DNA of 64,000 nt from an uncultured Odoribacter sp. (GCA_910578105.1 CAJTPD010000006.1:1-64000), one strand, 5' to 3'. Shown: positions 44,771-53,993, counted from the first letter of the stretch. Notes: generated by a model from the sequence alone, not told the origin. Translations and numbers: made by a program.

Positions 44771-46054
44771 TTATAAATATTCTACAATTCGTTCGAGTCG
44801 GTTTCCTCTGGAACCTTTCACAAAAATGAAAGCCTGGTCAGGTTTATTATGTTTCAGTTCTTCGATTAAAGCCTCCGTATCCTTGAACCAGGCTATAAAA
44901 TTACATTTATCGGTGCAATGTTCAAAATTATTTCCGATTAGAAATATTTTGTCAAAGTGTCCGCTTAATGCCAATTCAAAAAGCCGTTGATGGGCTTCAG
45001 GGCTTTCATTTCCTAATTCGAGCATTTCGCCCAGAATCAGGATTTTGTGATCACCGGGCATTTCTTTAAAGTTACTTACTGAAACTTGCATGCTGCTCGG
45101 ATTGGCATTATATGCGTCTAATATGATGGTGTTGTTTTCAGTACGGATTAATTGTGAACGGAGGTTTGAGGGGTGGTAATTTTCTATGGCAGCCTGGATT
45201 TCAAGCGGGTCTATTCCGAAATGAAAACCGATGGCAGAGGCTGCCATGGCATTGTCAAAATTGTAACCTCCCACCAGATGAGTTTTTATATAAAGTTGTC
45301 CTTTGGGGGCCAGGATGGAGTATACCAGATAAGGAACGGTTTGTTTTATTTCCCCTTGCAGTAAATCTCCTCCTTTTCCATACGTATTCCGGTTATGGTT
45401 TTTGCTGAGGTTCATCAGTAGTTCGTCGGAAGCATTTACGAAGACTTTTCCGTTTTTGTTCAATATATGGTCGTAGAGGGCCCGTTTAGTGGCAATAATG
45501 TTTTCCGGACTTCCGAAGCCTTCCAGATGGGCCTGACCAATGTTTGTGATGATACCGTAATCCGGTTCTGCAATATCACATAAAGTTTTGATTTCTCCCG
45601 GATGATTGGCTCCCATTTCCACAATCCCGAATTCCGTTGTTTCATCCATGCTTAATAAAGTCAGGGGCACACCGATGTGATTGTTAAAGTTTCCTTGTGT
45701 TGCATAAGTTTTGAATTTGCGGGACAAGACTGCATGGCACAATTCTTTGGTGGTGGTTTTTCCGTTTGTACCTGTAATACCCAGGAGCGGGATTCCCAAG
45801 TATCTTCGGTGATAGCGGGCTAATTCCTGGAGAAAGGTCAGAGAATCCCGGACGAGTTGACAATTGTTTGTCATATAAGCCGGATTGTCGATAACTGCCA
45901 GTGTTGCTCCTTTTTGTATTGCTTCTGCGGCATATCGGTTGCCGTCGAAATTTTCTCCTTTTAAAGCGATGAAAACATCTCCGGCCTGAATATCTCTGGA
46001 ATCCGTTGTTACCCGGTGGCCACGGATTTTATGGTATAAATCTGCGAGTTCCAT
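44771..46054 (-). CDS. murF: UDP-N-acetylmuramoyl-tripeptide-D-alanyl-D-alanine ligase
   Basis: The 427-residue Mur ligase adds D-Ala-D-Ala to the UDP-MurNAc tripeptide in peptidoglycan synthesis. It shows the N-terminal uridine-binding domain (ALKGENFDGNRYAAEAI), the ATP loop GITGTNGKTTTKEL, EMGANHPGEI, NPSSM in the third domain and the C-terminal GSRGNRLE. It heads a three-gene minus-strand operon. A short palindrome lies 26 bp upstream of its start codon. Confidence 0.95.
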   Translation of the reverse strand: MELADLYHKIRGHRVTTDSRDIQAGDVFIALKGENFDGNRYAAEAIQKGATLAVIDNPAYMTNNCQLVRDSLTFLQELARYHRRYLGIPLLGITGTNGKTTTKELCHAVLSRKFKTYATQGNFNNHIGVPLTLLSMDETTEFGIVEMGANHPGEIKTLCDIAEPDYGIITNIGQAHLEGFGSPENIIATKRALYDHILNKNGKVFVNASDELLMNLSKNHNRNTYGKGGDLLQGEIKQTVPYLVYSILAPKGQLYIKTHLVGGYNFDNAMAASAIGFHFGIDPLEIQAAIENYHPSNLRSQLIRTENNTIILDAYNANPSSMQVSVSNFKEMPGDHKILILGEMLELGNESPEAHQRLFELALSGHFDKIFLIGNNFEHCTDKCNFIAWFKDTEALIEELKHNKPDQAFIFVKGSRGNRLERIVEYL

Positions 46055-46080
46055 TTACAATTCAATTCATATGCTAATGT

Positions 46081-46101
46081 ACAAAATCCGGATGATTTTG
46101 T
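46081..46101. promoter_or_regulatory. small palindrome upstream of murF
   Basis: ACAAAATC (46081-46088) and GATTTTGT (46094-46101) are perfect inverted arms separated by 5 bp. It is about 30 bp before the murF start and could be an operator or overlap its promoter. No regulator is known for it. Confidence 0.3.
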
Positions 46102-46111
46102 TCGTGAGATT

Positions 46112-46146
46112 AAAAAATATCGCCGGAATATTTTGATATTCCGGCG
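46112..46146 (-). terminator. intrinsic terminator downstream of gldJ
   Basis: CGCCGGAATAT (46121-46131) and ATATTCCGGCG (46136-46146) form an 11-bp stem with a TTTG loop, followed on the minus strand by a T-rich run (ATATTTTTTA). It separates gldJ from murF. Confidence 0.88.
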
Positions 46147-46157
46147 GTGTCTTGGGT

Positions 46158-47678
46158 TTATTTTAATTTTACCTTGTTGCCTTTCCCTCCTGTAGCATTT
46201 CCCACGTGACTCATGGCACAGCGGAAGCCTATATCGTTGCTGGCCCTTTTCTGGTTCATATAGCGGCGGCTACCGGGATTCAGCCAGTAGGCTTTGTCTT
46301 TCCATGAACCTCCTTTGTAAACCCGGGCTTCGTCGTCAATCATTGTTGTGATTTCTCCTTTGCCGTCATTATAATACATATCGTTTGTTCCCCTGTCATT
46401 TTCAGATGATTTCCAATCTACATCTGCGGAAATTCTGGATTTCAGGTCTCCGTCGTCATAATTCCGGTTGTCGGCAGTACGGTAGTTCTCACGGTTTGCC
46501 AGTTCTGCATCTGTTTCATTTTGGTAACGGATACGTCCCAGGCTATCCTTTGCTGCAATACTTCCGTCTTCATTGAGGACTACTTTTTTGAATACATTAC
46601 CCCGGTAGGGATTAAATTCGGCCATATCTTGATAAGATAAAGTACGATAGACGTCGGCAACCCATTCATTTACGTTTCCGGCCATGTCATATAATCCGAA
46701 GTCGTTCGGCCAAAAAGATTTTACAGGGGCAGTATAATCCCAGCCGTCATTTGCCGAGCCTGCAACTCCCATATAGTCTCCTTTGCCGCGGCTGAAGTTG
46801 GCCATCATCCGGCCTCTGCTTTTCTTTTCGGCATATCTTAGCCATGCACCATCCCACGGATAAATGCGGGAGTCGGATATTCTTTCGTCCCGGGTATTTC
46901 CGATTAAGCCATAGGCTGCATATTCCCATTCCGCTTCTGTCGGTAACCGGTATTCCGGTAACAAAAGACCATCTTCCCATCTCACAGGTCTTTTTTCTTT
47001 GTTTAAACCTTTGTAATTATTCTTTATCGTGCCGACATATTGTCCGGCGATATAAGCTTCTGTGTTAAAGTTGTTTTCGTCTTTCTGATTGTCCGGGTCG
47101 TGAGCCAGCACTTTTTTGTCAATCAGGATTTGTTCATTGACACGGTCTGTCCGCCAGATACAGAATTCTGTAGCCTGTTCCCAACTAACTCCGACAACCG
47201 GATATTCCGCATAGGCCGGAAAACGGAGATAATTTTTTGTCATAGGCTCGTTGTATCCTAATTGTTCACGCCATACCAGTGTATCGGGCAGGGCTTTTTT
47301 ATAAACTTCCGGATAGCTAACAAATACACGTTGCAACCAGGAAAGATATTCCAGCCAGTCTATGTTGCGGACTTCCGTTTCGTCCATGTAAAATGAAGCA
47401 ATGGTCACTCTTTTGGGTACATTATTCCAGTCGCCCATAACATCTTCCTGAGTACGTCCCATCACAAAAGTACCTCCCGGAATAAAAACCAGCCCGGGAC
47501 CTGTTTTCTGGTTTTTGCTTTTCTTGTATTCAATACCTCCGTTTTTGCTGTCATTATAAGCCCAGCCGGTTGTGGCGGATTTCTTTTTGCCAAATATACC
47601 TTTCACTTTCTGACAGGATGTGGCTGTAAGCAGAATAGCGCAGCAAGTTGTAAAAACTAAAAATCCATTTTTTCTCAT
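46158..47678 (-). CDS. gldJ: gliding-motility/T9SS lipoprotein GldJ
   Basis: The 506-residue lipoprotein has its lipid-attachment Cys at C22 (TATSC). A formylglycine-generating-enzyme-like (SUMF1) fold follows. The pattern GPGLVFIPGGTFVMG, WNNVPKRV, FYMDETEVRN, LPDTLVWR, GYNEPMTKNYLR and YPVVGVSWEQA fits GldJ better than its relative GldK/PorK. GldJ is required for stability of other gliding and T9SS parts and for gliding. The copper-binding Cys pair of active formylglycine enzymes is not apparent, so a catalytic role is unlikely. The promoter overlaps the divergent spacer with ispF (47740-47769). No gldKLMN genes are adjacent. Confidence 0.82.
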   Translation of the reverse strand: MRKNGFLVFTTCCAILLTATSCQKVKGIFGKKKSATTGWAYNDSKNGGIEYKKSKNQKTGPGLVFIPGGTFVMGRTQEDVMGDWNNVPKRVTIASFYMDETEVRNIDWLEYLSWLQRVFVSYPEVYKKALPDTLVWREQLGYNEPMTKNYLRFPAYAEYPVVGVSWEQATEFCIWRTDRVNEQILIDKKVLAHDPDNQKDENNFNTEAYIAGQYVGTIKNNYKGLNKEKRPVRWEDGLLLPEYRLPTEAEWEYAAYGLIGNTRDERISDSRIYPWDGAWLRYAEKKSRGRMMANFSRGKGDYMGVAGSANDGWDYTAPVKSFWPNDFGLYDMAGNVNEWVADVYRTLSYQDMAEFNPYRGNVFKKVVLNEDGSIAAKDSLGRIRYQNETDAELANRENYRTADNRNYDDGDLKSRISADVDWKSSENDRGTNDMYYNDGKGEITTMIDDEARVYKGGSWKDKAYWLNPGSRRYMNQKRASNDIGFRCAMSHVGNATGGKGNKVKLK

Positions 47679-47739
47679 GGGTCGATTTTTTTAACTAAAG
47701 CTATGGTTTGTTAAAAACACAGACATTGCAATTTATGTG

Positions 47740-47769
47740 CAAAGATAGATAAATAAACCTTTCTGCAAA
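47740..47769 (-). promoter_or_regulatory. Bacteroidetes-type promoter for gldJ
   Basis: The minus-strand -33 TTTG (complement of 47766-47769) and -7 TATCTTTG (complement of 47740-47747) are separated by 18 bp. The leader to the start codon at 47678 is about 55 nt. Confidence 0.6.
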
Positions 47770-47778
47770 AAGGAAATG

Positions 47779-47809
47779 ATTGTATTTTTTCCGGTTTTTT
47801 GTATTTTTG
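47779..47809 (+). promoter_or_regulatory. promoter for ispF
   Basis: ATTG at 47779-47782 and TATTTTTG at 47802-47809, with a 19-bp spacer, match the -33/-7 pattern with one mismatch. The ispF ATG lies 38 bp downstream. It is divergent from and next to the gldJ promoter. Confidence 0.6.
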
Positions 47810-47847
47810 ACAATTGAAACACTTTAACAGGGATAATATTATAGGGT

Positions 47848-48327
47848 ATGAAAATAAAGACTGGAATAGGAATTGATGTACACCGTCTGGAGGCCGGAAG
47901 AGATTTTTGGTTGGGCGGAATAAAGATTGCGCATGAAAAAGGATGTATCGCCCATTCGGACGGGGATGTTGTGATACATGCCATTTGTGATGCCTTATTC
48001 GGGGCTACGGGACTCGGTGATATTGGTCTGCATTTTCCGGACACTTGTCCTGCTTATAAAAATATAGATAGTAAGGTATTGTTGCAAAAAACGAAAAGTA
48101 TTATTGAAAATAAAGGTTATGCTATTAGTAATATAGATTGTGTTATTTGTTTGCAACGTCCTAAAATTCGTCCTTTTATAGATGATATGCGGCGTTGTCT
48201 GGCCGAAATTCTGGAACTGGATACAGAAGATTTGTCAATTAAAGCTACAACAACCGAACAACTGGGATTTGAAGGAAGAGAAGAAGGAGTATCTGCTTAT
48301 GCCAGTGTTTTGGTGTATAAGTTGTGA
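47848..48327 (+). CDS. ispF: 2-C-methyl-D-erythritol 2,4-cyclodiphosphate synthase
   Basis: The 159-residue enzyme of the non-mevalonate isoprenoid pathway has the metal-binding GIGIDVHRLE (Asp and His) at the N-terminus. HSDGDVVIHAICDALFGATGLGDIGLHFPDT follows, and the substrate loop ends at TTTEQLGFEGREEG. Length is normal. It converges on a C1B peptidase gene with a shared hairpin terminator. Confidence 0.97.
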   Translation: MKIKTGIGIDVHRLEAGRDFWLGGIKIAHEKGCIAHSDGDVVIHAICDALFGATGLGDIGLHFPDTCPAYKNIDSKVLLQKTKSIIENKGYAISNIDCVICLQRPKIRPFIDDMRRCLAEILELDTEDLSIKATTTEQLGFEGREEGVSAYASVLVYKL

Positions 48328-48339
48328 GATGGCGAAAGG

Positions 48340-48392
48340 GATGAAACGGATAAAATGGCAATATTCATTTCCACTGCTTTATCCGTTTCATC
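48340..48392. terminator. hairpin between convergent ispF and C1B peptidase genes
   Basis: GATGAAACGGATAAA (48340-48354) and TTTATCCGTTTCATC (48378-48392) form a perfect 15-bp inverted repeat with a 23-nt loop, located between two converging stops. Confidence 0.7.
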
Positions 48393-48404
48393 TGCTTTGA
48401 TGTT

Positions 48405-49784
48405 TTAATACATATAATCCCACACCGGCAATTGTACCGGTTTGCCTTTCAATGCCTGGATGGCTTTTGCATTCAGGTAGTTTTTATGAATAACAATTCG
48501 GAACATATATTCATCGAACCATTTGTCTGTAAAGGTTAAGTAACCGTTGTGACCGTTGCTGCTGCCCCAACTGTTTTCGAATTCCCATTTGACAGGTTTG
48601 TCGTTCTGGTCGGTATCGCAGCCTATCAGAGTCATTGCATGTGAAGAGCCGCTCTGACGGGTCAGGATACGGTCTTTTTTATTCATGTGTAGTTTTACGC
48701 CCAGCAGGGATTCGTAATCGTACATTTCCGGGTCTAATATTCCTGATTCGCGGTTGGATTGTTTTCCCACATCACAGGAAGCATACATGGGTTCGTTGTT
48801 TTTTATAGAAGCCAGTGCGGCTGTTTTGATGTCTTCGTTTGGTAAATTCAGGTAAATCCAATTGATGCCTTCCTGGGTGTTCCGGTAATTTTCTATTTCG
48901 TAAGTTTTGTAATATTCCCGGGTCGGGTCATTCATGATCATAATGTAGTTGTCCGGACTGTAATCTGCCGGGGTTATTTCTTTATAGAATTGCAACGGAG
49001 TATAATTTGTCAGTTCTTTGATGTTGCCGTCTTTGTCTTTGTATCTCCAGGTAAATTCATGAGGCGGTTCGCCCAGACAAAGTGCCAGTATCCGGTATAC
49101 ATCTTTCAGAATATTGTTTTTTTCGTTTCTCAGTTCTTTGGTCTTTTTCCCTTGTTCTGCCATTGTCCGGAGTGTGATTCCCCCCAGCCGTAATTTTTCG
49201 TTAATGAGGCTTACCATTTGGCTGGTATTATTGGAATGAGCGGTTTCTGGCATTACTTCCTGGGGTACTACCCCGTATTTTTGAGCTGCATTGTAATACA
49301 GATTCCATACGCCGCCGTCGCCTACCGGTGATTTAAAATATTCTGTCACGGTGCGGTCGTCCATCGACCTGCTTGTGGTGGCAATAATATTTTCCAGAAA
49401 GAGATTTGATTTTTCGAATATATCCCAGAAATATAAATAGTTATGAGAAAAATCAAATTGGGACAGATTATATTTTTTCATTACCTGCGGCCGGAGAACA
49501 TTCATGGAAGTGAACATCCAGCAGCGGCCGGAACTGTATTGGTTGGTTATTCCCTTCACATCTGCCCTGTATTTGAAATAGTGGTCGATTTTTCCCTGCA
49601 GTTCGCGGTTTAGTGCGTTGTCTTTTATATTTTTGTCATTTGTCAGTATGTTCTGGATAGCCTTGGTTGAAGCATCTTTTTTGAAACTGTCCTGTATTTC
49701 CTGTAAATCCTTTTGGGAAATGCTTTGGGCAAACAAACTTGCACTGGCCAGTATCAGGCCTGCTGTGATTAAACTTTTTCTCAT
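48405..49784 (-). CDS. C1B-family (bleomycin-hydrolase-like) cysteine aminopeptidase, exported
   Basis: The 459-residue protein has a clear signal peptide ending at SLFAQ (residue 20). The papain-fold catalytic Cys lies in SGRCWMF near residue 88, the His in SSHAMTLIGCD and the Asn in WEFENSWGS. This matches the PepC/bleomycin hydrolase family, whose classical members are cytoplasmic aminopeptidases; the signal peptide points to a periplasmic form. It would trim peptides for uptake. It lies 44 bp upstream of lpd on the minus strand (lpd ends at 49829), so the two may share a transcript. Confidence 0.9.
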   Translation of the reverse strand: MRKSLITAGLILASASLFAQSISQKDLQEIQDSFKKDASTKAIQNILTNDKNIKDNALNRELQGKIDHYFKYRADVKGITNQYSSGRCWMFTSMNVLRPQVMKKYNLSQFDFSHNYLYFWDIFEKSNLFLENIIATTSRSMDDRTVTEYFKSPVGDGGVWNLYYNAAQKYGVVPQEVMPETAHSNNTSQMVSLINEKLRLGGITLRTMAEQGKKTKELRNEKNNILKDVYRILALCLGEPPHEFTWRYKDKDGNIKELTNYTPLQFYKEITPADYSPDNYIMIMNDPTREYYKTYEIENYRNTQEGINWIYLNLPNEDIKTAALASIKNNEPMYASCDVGKQSNRESGILDPEMYDYESLLGVKLHMNKKDRILTRQSGSSHAMTLIGCDTDQNDKPVKWEFENSWGSSNGHNGYLTFTDKWFDEYMFRIVIHKNYLNAKAIQALKGKPVQLPVWDYMY

Positions 49785-49828
49785 TGCATTTGTATTAAAA
49801 ATGACTACTTTATAATCTTTTCGTTCAT

Positions 49829-51220
49829 TCAGAGATGTATTACTTCGTCGTATGCGGCAGCGGCAGCTTCCATGACAGCTTCACTCATCGTGGGATGAGG
49901 ATGGATGGTTTTGATCAGGTCATGGGCTGTAATTCCTTTTTTACGGGCAACTACCAATTCTGCTATCATTTCCGTGACATTGGCTCCTATCAGGTGGGCA
50001 CCTAACAGGCAGCCGTCCTGTGCATTAAAAATTAGTTTGACAAAACCGTCATTGGCACCGGCAGAGCTTGCTTTTCCGGAAGCTGTAAAAGGGAATTTCC
50101 CGATTTTCAATTCATAACCGGCTTCTTGTGCTTTTGCTTCTGTCAGGCCGACGGAAGCTACTTCGGGAGTGGTATAAGTGCAGCCCGGTATGTTGCCATA
50201 GTCGATGGGTTCGGGGTTCAGGCCTGCGATTTTTTCTACGCAGCAGATTGCTTCTGCCGAGGCAACGTGTGCAAGGGCGGGGCCGGGAACAATATCGCCG
50301 ATGGCATAAATTCCTTCAATGTTGGTACGGTAATACGGGTCGACTTTGATTTTTCCTTTTTCCATTTCGATACCCGTTTCTTCCAAACCGATGTTTTCAA
50401 CATTCGGGGCAATACCGACAGCCGATAAAACCATTTCAGCTTCGTAAATTTCTATTTGGTCTTTTTTGTTCCGGATATGGATTTTCAGTAATTCGCCGGA
50501 AGTATCAATACTTTCAACTGTGGATTTGACTAAAACTTCGATGCCTGCTTTTTTAAATGAGCGTCCTATTTGTTTGGAGACTTCTTCGTCTTCAACAGGC
50601 AGCATGGTTGGCATAAATTCAACCAGGGTGACTTTGGTGCCCATGGCATTGTAAAACCAGGCTAATTCTGAGCCGATGGCTCCGGAACCTACAACCAGTA
50701 AAGATGTCGGTTTATGGTCGAGTGTCAATGCTTCCCGGTAGCCAATAATGCGTTTCCCGTCTTGAGGGATAGCGGGTAGAACCCGCGAACGGGCACCTGT
50801 TGCTAAAATGATGTGTTTGGCTTCGAGCAGTGTGCTTTGTCCTTCGCTGTCGGTCACTTCCACTTTTTTCCCGGCAACCAGTTTCCCGCTACCGGAGATG
50901 ACAGTGATGTTATTTTTTTTGAACAAGTATTGGATGCCTTTGCTCATTTTATCGGCAACTCCCCGGCTGCGGGCGATGACCGCGTTGAAGTCAGGTTCTG
51001 CATTTTCGATGTTGATGCCATAAGATTCGGCATGCCGGGCATATTCCAATACTTGTGCGGATTTCAGTAATGATTTGGTAGGGATACAACCCCAGTTCAG
51101 GCAAATTCCTCCTTGTTCTGCTCTTTCTATTACGGCTACCTGAAAGCCTAATTGCGCGCCCCGGATGGCGGCGACATATCCGCCGGGACCACTTCCGATG
51201 ACGATTAAATCGTAATTCAT
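49829..51220 (-). CDS. lpdA: dihydrolipoamide dehydrogenase (E3)
   Basis: The 463-residue flavoprotein disulfide reductase has the FAD-binding GSGPGGYVAAIRGAQLG and the redox-active Cys pair in GGICLNWGCIPTKS. The NAD-binding region is VVGSGAIGSELAWFY, the second FAD motif is IYAIGDIVPGPALAHVA, and the C-terminal His-Pro pair appears in IHPHPTMSEAVMEA. It reoxidises lipoamide in 2-oxo acid dehydrogenase or glycine-cleavage complexes. No E1 or E2 genes are adjacent, so its partner is elsewhere. It lies between znuB and the C1B peptidase gene. Confidence 0.96.
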   Translation of the reverse strand: MNYDLIVIGSGPGGYVAAIRGAQLGFQVAVIERAEQGGICLNWGCIPTKSLLKSAQVLEYARHAESYGINIENAEPDFNAVIARSRGVADKMSKGIQYLFKKNNITVISGSGKLVAGKKVEVTDSEGQSTLLEAKHIILATGARSRVLPAIPQDGKRIIGYREALTLDHKPTSLLVVGSGAIGSELAWFYNAMGTKVTLVEFMPTMLPVEDEEVSKQIGRSFKKAGIEVLVKSTVESIDTSGELLKIHIRNKKDQIEIYEAEMVLSAVGIAPNVENIGLEETGIEMEKGKIKVDPYYRTNIEGIYAIGDIVPGPALAHVASAEAICCVEKIAGLNPEPIDYGNIPGCTYTTPEVASVGLTEAKAQEAGYELKIGKFPFTASGKASSAGANDGFVKLIFNAQDGCLLGAHLIGANVTEMIAELVVARKKGITAHDLIKTIHPHPTMSEAVMEAAAAAYDEVIHL

Positions 51221-51290
51221 GCTGAGTTCGGTTTATTTGATTTGTATGGGCAAAAATAACAATTACTCCCGGAATTTCAAACGTTTTCAT

Positions 51291-52130
51291 TTATTCTTCT
51301 CGCTTTTCCCGGGCTTTGGAGCGCAAGGTAAAAATCCAGTGGCGTACTATCCAGCAAATCACAAACAGGACTAAAAAGCAGATGACAATACTCGTGCCGG
51401 AGGGGATGTTCAGCCAGGCTGATACAAAAAGGCCGATGACGGAGCCCAGGGCACTGACAATTGCCGATGCCGGCAGTTGTTGACTGAAATTTTTGTAGAA
51501 GATTCCGGTGATGGCCTGCGGAATGGTCAGGTAAGAGATAACCAGGATGATTCCGGCTAATTTGAGACAAAGCACAATGCATAAAGCAATGATGATGGTG
51601 GCGGAAACGTCGATGATGTTGACATGTACGTTGTGTGTTTTGCTATAGTCTTTGTCGAATGCGATATAGAACAGGGGCCGGAAGAAACGGCAGAAGAAGA
51701 GGATAATTAGCAGGCACAGGATGACCGATAGGGTAATCTGCCCGCGGGTGACTGTCAGAATGTTGCCGAAAAGGTAGGACATCAGATTGGGAGCGTAACC
51801 GGGAGTCAAATAAATGAACAGGATTCCGATGGCCATTCCGGCAGACCAGAAGATACCGATTAAGGAGTCTTCCCTCAGTTTTTTGTTGTCGGACAAGAAA
51901 AGGATGCTTAATGCTGCTAAAAGCGAGAATACAGTGGCTCCCAGCATGGGCGAAAAGCCAAGGTAATAAGCTATCCCCAGACCGCCAAAAGAAGTGTGGG
52001 TGATTCCTCCGCTGATGAATACCATACGCCTGGCAACGATGTAGGTACCAACCAGACCACAGCTAATGCCGATGAGAATGGTGCTGAGTAAAGCGTTTTG
52101 GAAAAAATCGTATTTTAATAGTTCGAACAT
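51291..52130 (-). CDS. znuB: zinc ABC transporter permease
   Basis: The 279-residue integral membrane protein has about 8-9 segments and fits the ABC-3 metal permease family. Typical are FEFLKYDFFQNALL-like N-terminal sequence (here ELLKYDFFQNALLST), GVFSLLAALS-type segments and VISYLTIPQAITG. It forms the inner-membrane channel for Zn(II), or possibly Mn/Fe, delivered by the ZnuA-like protein. It is the third gene in the znuA-znuC-znuB order, 60 bp after znuC, and its C-terminus is Arg/Glu-rich (RSKAREKREE). Confidence 0.9.
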   Translation of the reverse strand: MFELLKYDFFQNALLSTILIGISCGLVGTYIVARRMVFISGGITHTSFGGLGIAYYLGFSPMLGATVFSLLAALSILFLSDNKKLREDSLIGIFWSAGMAIGILFIYLTPGYAPNLMSYLFGNILTVTRGQITLSVILCLLIILFFCRFFRPLFYIAFDKDYSKTHNVHVNIIDVSATIIIALCIVLCLKLAGIILVISYLTIPQAITGIFYKNFSQQLPASAIVSALGSVIGLFVSAWLNIPSGTSIVICFLVLFVICWIVRHWIFTLRSKAREKREE

Positions 52131-52190
52131 GGGAAAACGGATGAAACGGGGTTGATAGACAAAGTTGACGAAACGGACCGGAGGAAAAAG

Positions 52191-52934
52191 TTAGCCGGAA
52201 TGTTTTTTGAGGACCCGGTGCGGGACTTGACCATGTGTCACTAATTCAATGGGGCAGTGATAGGATTGCAGTTGTCCGGGAGTGATGAGATTGGATGGAT
52301 GATAGTGCAGTTCGCGGTTGACGCAGGCAATGGTTTTGACATATGAGCAGATAGTGCCTAAATCGTGGGAAACCATGACTATGCTTAGATTTTTGTTTAA
52401 TTCTTCCAATATTGCATAGAATTCTTTTTCAAAATGGCTGTCGACATAGGTGGTCGGTTCATCTAATATGAGTATCCGGGGATTGGAGATGATTGCACGG
52501 CAAAGAAATACCCGTTGTATTTGTCCGCCGGAAAGTTCTCCGATGGGACTTTTTTTGTAGTTGCCCATGCCGTATTTTTCAAGTAAGGTCCATGCCAGGT
52601 GTTTTTCTGCTTTTGTGTAAGTTTTATACAATCCTTTTCCCGAGAGCAGACCGGATAAGACCACTTCTGTGACATTGATGGGGAAACGCGGGTCGAAATG
52701 ACTGTTTTGGGGCAGGTAGCCGAACAGGTTTTGCCGGATGTCCGGATAGGAGATTTCGCCGCTGAATGGTTTTAATAGTCCGAGAATCACTTTCAGCAAT
52801 GTTGTTTTACCTCCGCCGTTCGGACCGATGATTCCGATAAAGTCGCCTTCGTTGATGGTCAGATGGATGTGGCTTAGTACAATTTGGCGGTCATAACCTG
52901 CTGTGATGTCTTTTAATTCGATGATGGATGCCAT
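52191..52934 (-). CDS. znuC: zinc ABC transporter ATPase
   Basis: The 247-residue ATPase has Walker A GPNGGGKTTLL, the Q-loop in LFGYLPQNSHFDP, the signature LSGGQIQRV, Walker B RILILDEPT and the switch His in VMVSHDLGT. It powers metal import by the permease. Only 21 bp separate it from znuA upstream, so the genes are co-transcribed. Confidence 0.93.
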   Translation of the reverse strand: MASIIELKDITAGYDRQIVLSHIHLTINEGDFIGIIGPNGGGKTTLLKVILGLLKPFSGEISYPDIRQNLFGYLPQNSHFDPRFPINVTEVVLSGLLSGKGLYKTYTKAEKHLAWTLLEKYGMGNYKKSPIGELSGGQIQRVFLCRAIISNPRILILDEPTTYVDSHFEKEFYAILEELNKNLSIVMVSHDLGTICSYVKTIACVNRELHYHPSNLITPGQLQSYHCPIELVTHGQVPHRVLKKHSG

Positions 52935-52955
52935 GTTGTATTTTCTGTTTTTCGG

Positions 52956-53831
52956 TCATCTGTTGCTGAAAATTCCAATTAATTTCTCCAGTTCCTCTTT
53001 CCAGTTTTCCGCCAGCGGATTAATGGGGATGATTTGAGCGTTGATTTCACGGGCAATCGATTCGGCATTTGTTACGTCGAATTGGTTTTGGATAAAAATC
53101 AGGTTGATTTTTTTTTCTTTGGCTATATCGATGATTTTTTTTAAATGCTCCGGATTCGGTTCTTTGCCTTCGTCTTCAATAGAAATTTGTTCTAAGGCGT
53201 AATCTGCTGCAAAATAGGTCAAGGCTGGATGGTAAATCAGAAATATGTGTTGCCGGTTGTTTTTGAATACTTCTTCCGCCTGTTTTGCAATATTGTCGAT
53301 GTCTGTCAGCAGGTTTTCCAGATTTTTTTGAAATGTTGTTTGTTGTTCCGGATAACGTTTGGCTAATGTTTCATAGATGGTCATTGCCATTTTCCGTGCA
53401 TTGGCCGGGGACAGCCAGATGTGCGGGTCGATACCGGTGTGCTGATGTTCCTCGTGTGAATGATGGCAACAGCCGTGCAGCAGCTTCAAACCTTCTGAAT
53501 GGTTGATTACTTCGATGTGCTTTTGACGTTCTAATACCGGATAAAGGTGGGTTTGTTCAAAAGGCAGGTAACCAATGGTGAAGCATATATCGCTGTCGTA
53601 TAGTTTTTGTAGTTGTCCGGTATTTAAATCACAGTTTGCCGGATTCATTCCGGGGGGTATCATCACGTTTACCCGGAGATAATTGCCTGCAATTTTTTCT
53701 ACAAAGTATTTCTGCGGAAGGATGCTTACAGTAACTATCCGGTGAGTGGCGGGCTTATTTTTACAAGAGGATGGTAAAAAGAGGCAATAGAATAAAAATA
53801 GGGGGATGTATAAATATTTGTTAATTGTCAT
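52956..53831 (-). CDS. znuA: zinc-binding substrate-binding lipoprotein
   Basis: The 291-residue cluster A-I metal-binding protein has a signal sequence with a possible lipid-attachment Cys at C23 (PSSC). A metal-site His is in IGYLPFEQTHLYPV, the His/Cys-rich loop GCCHHSHEEHQH sits at about residues 120-131, and a site residue lies in GIDPHIWLSP. Typical ZnuA proteins have a His-rich loop; the adjacent Cys pair is unusual. It should capture Zn(II) in the periplasm and pass it to the permease. A -7-like TATCTTTG lies on the minus strand at 53867-53874. I could not identify a Zur-type operator. Confidence 0.92.
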   Translation of the reverse strand: MTINKYLYIPLFLFYCLFLPSSCKNKPATHRIVTVSILPQKYFVEKIAGNYLRVNVMIPPGMNPANCDLNTGQLQKLYDSDICFTIGYLPFEQTHLYPVLERQKHIEVINHSEGLKLLHGCCHHSHEEHQHTGIDPHIWLSPANARKMAMTIYETLAKRYPEQQTTFQKNLENLLTDIDNIAKQAEEVFKNNRQHIFLIYHPALTYFAADYALEQISIEDEGKEPNPEHLKKIIDIAKEKKINLIFIQNQFDVTNAESIAREINAQIIPINPLAENWKEELEKLIGIFSNR

Positions 53832-53934
53832 GTGATTGAAATTTCTCTGCGTTGTTCAAGGTCAACAAAGATAATCTAAATAATTTGATATTTGATGGGC
53901 TTTCCTGTGAATAAAAGTGGATAAATATTAACAG

Positions 53935-53975
53935 AAAATGTCCCGGAAACCGTTTATGGCTTCCGGGACATTTTT
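53935..53975 (-). terminator. strong intrinsic terminator downstream of the tricorn-type gene
   Basis: AAAATGTCCCGGAA (53935-53948) pairs with TTCCGGGACATTTT (53961-53974) as a perfect 14-bp stem with a 12-nt loop. T runs follow on both strands, so it may act in both directions. Confidence 0.9.
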
Positions 53976-53993
53976 GTAGTATTCTGTAAAACT

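Noticed and set aside
46158..47678. assignment of the SUMF1-type lipoprotein as GldK/PorK
   Set aside because: The conserved blocks around WNNVPKRV, LPDTLVWR and MTKNYLR fit GldJ better, and no gldLMN genes follow.
53832..53934. Zur-type operator upstream of znuA
   Set aside because: Only a -7-like box was found; no convincing palindrome of the Fur/Zur kind is present.
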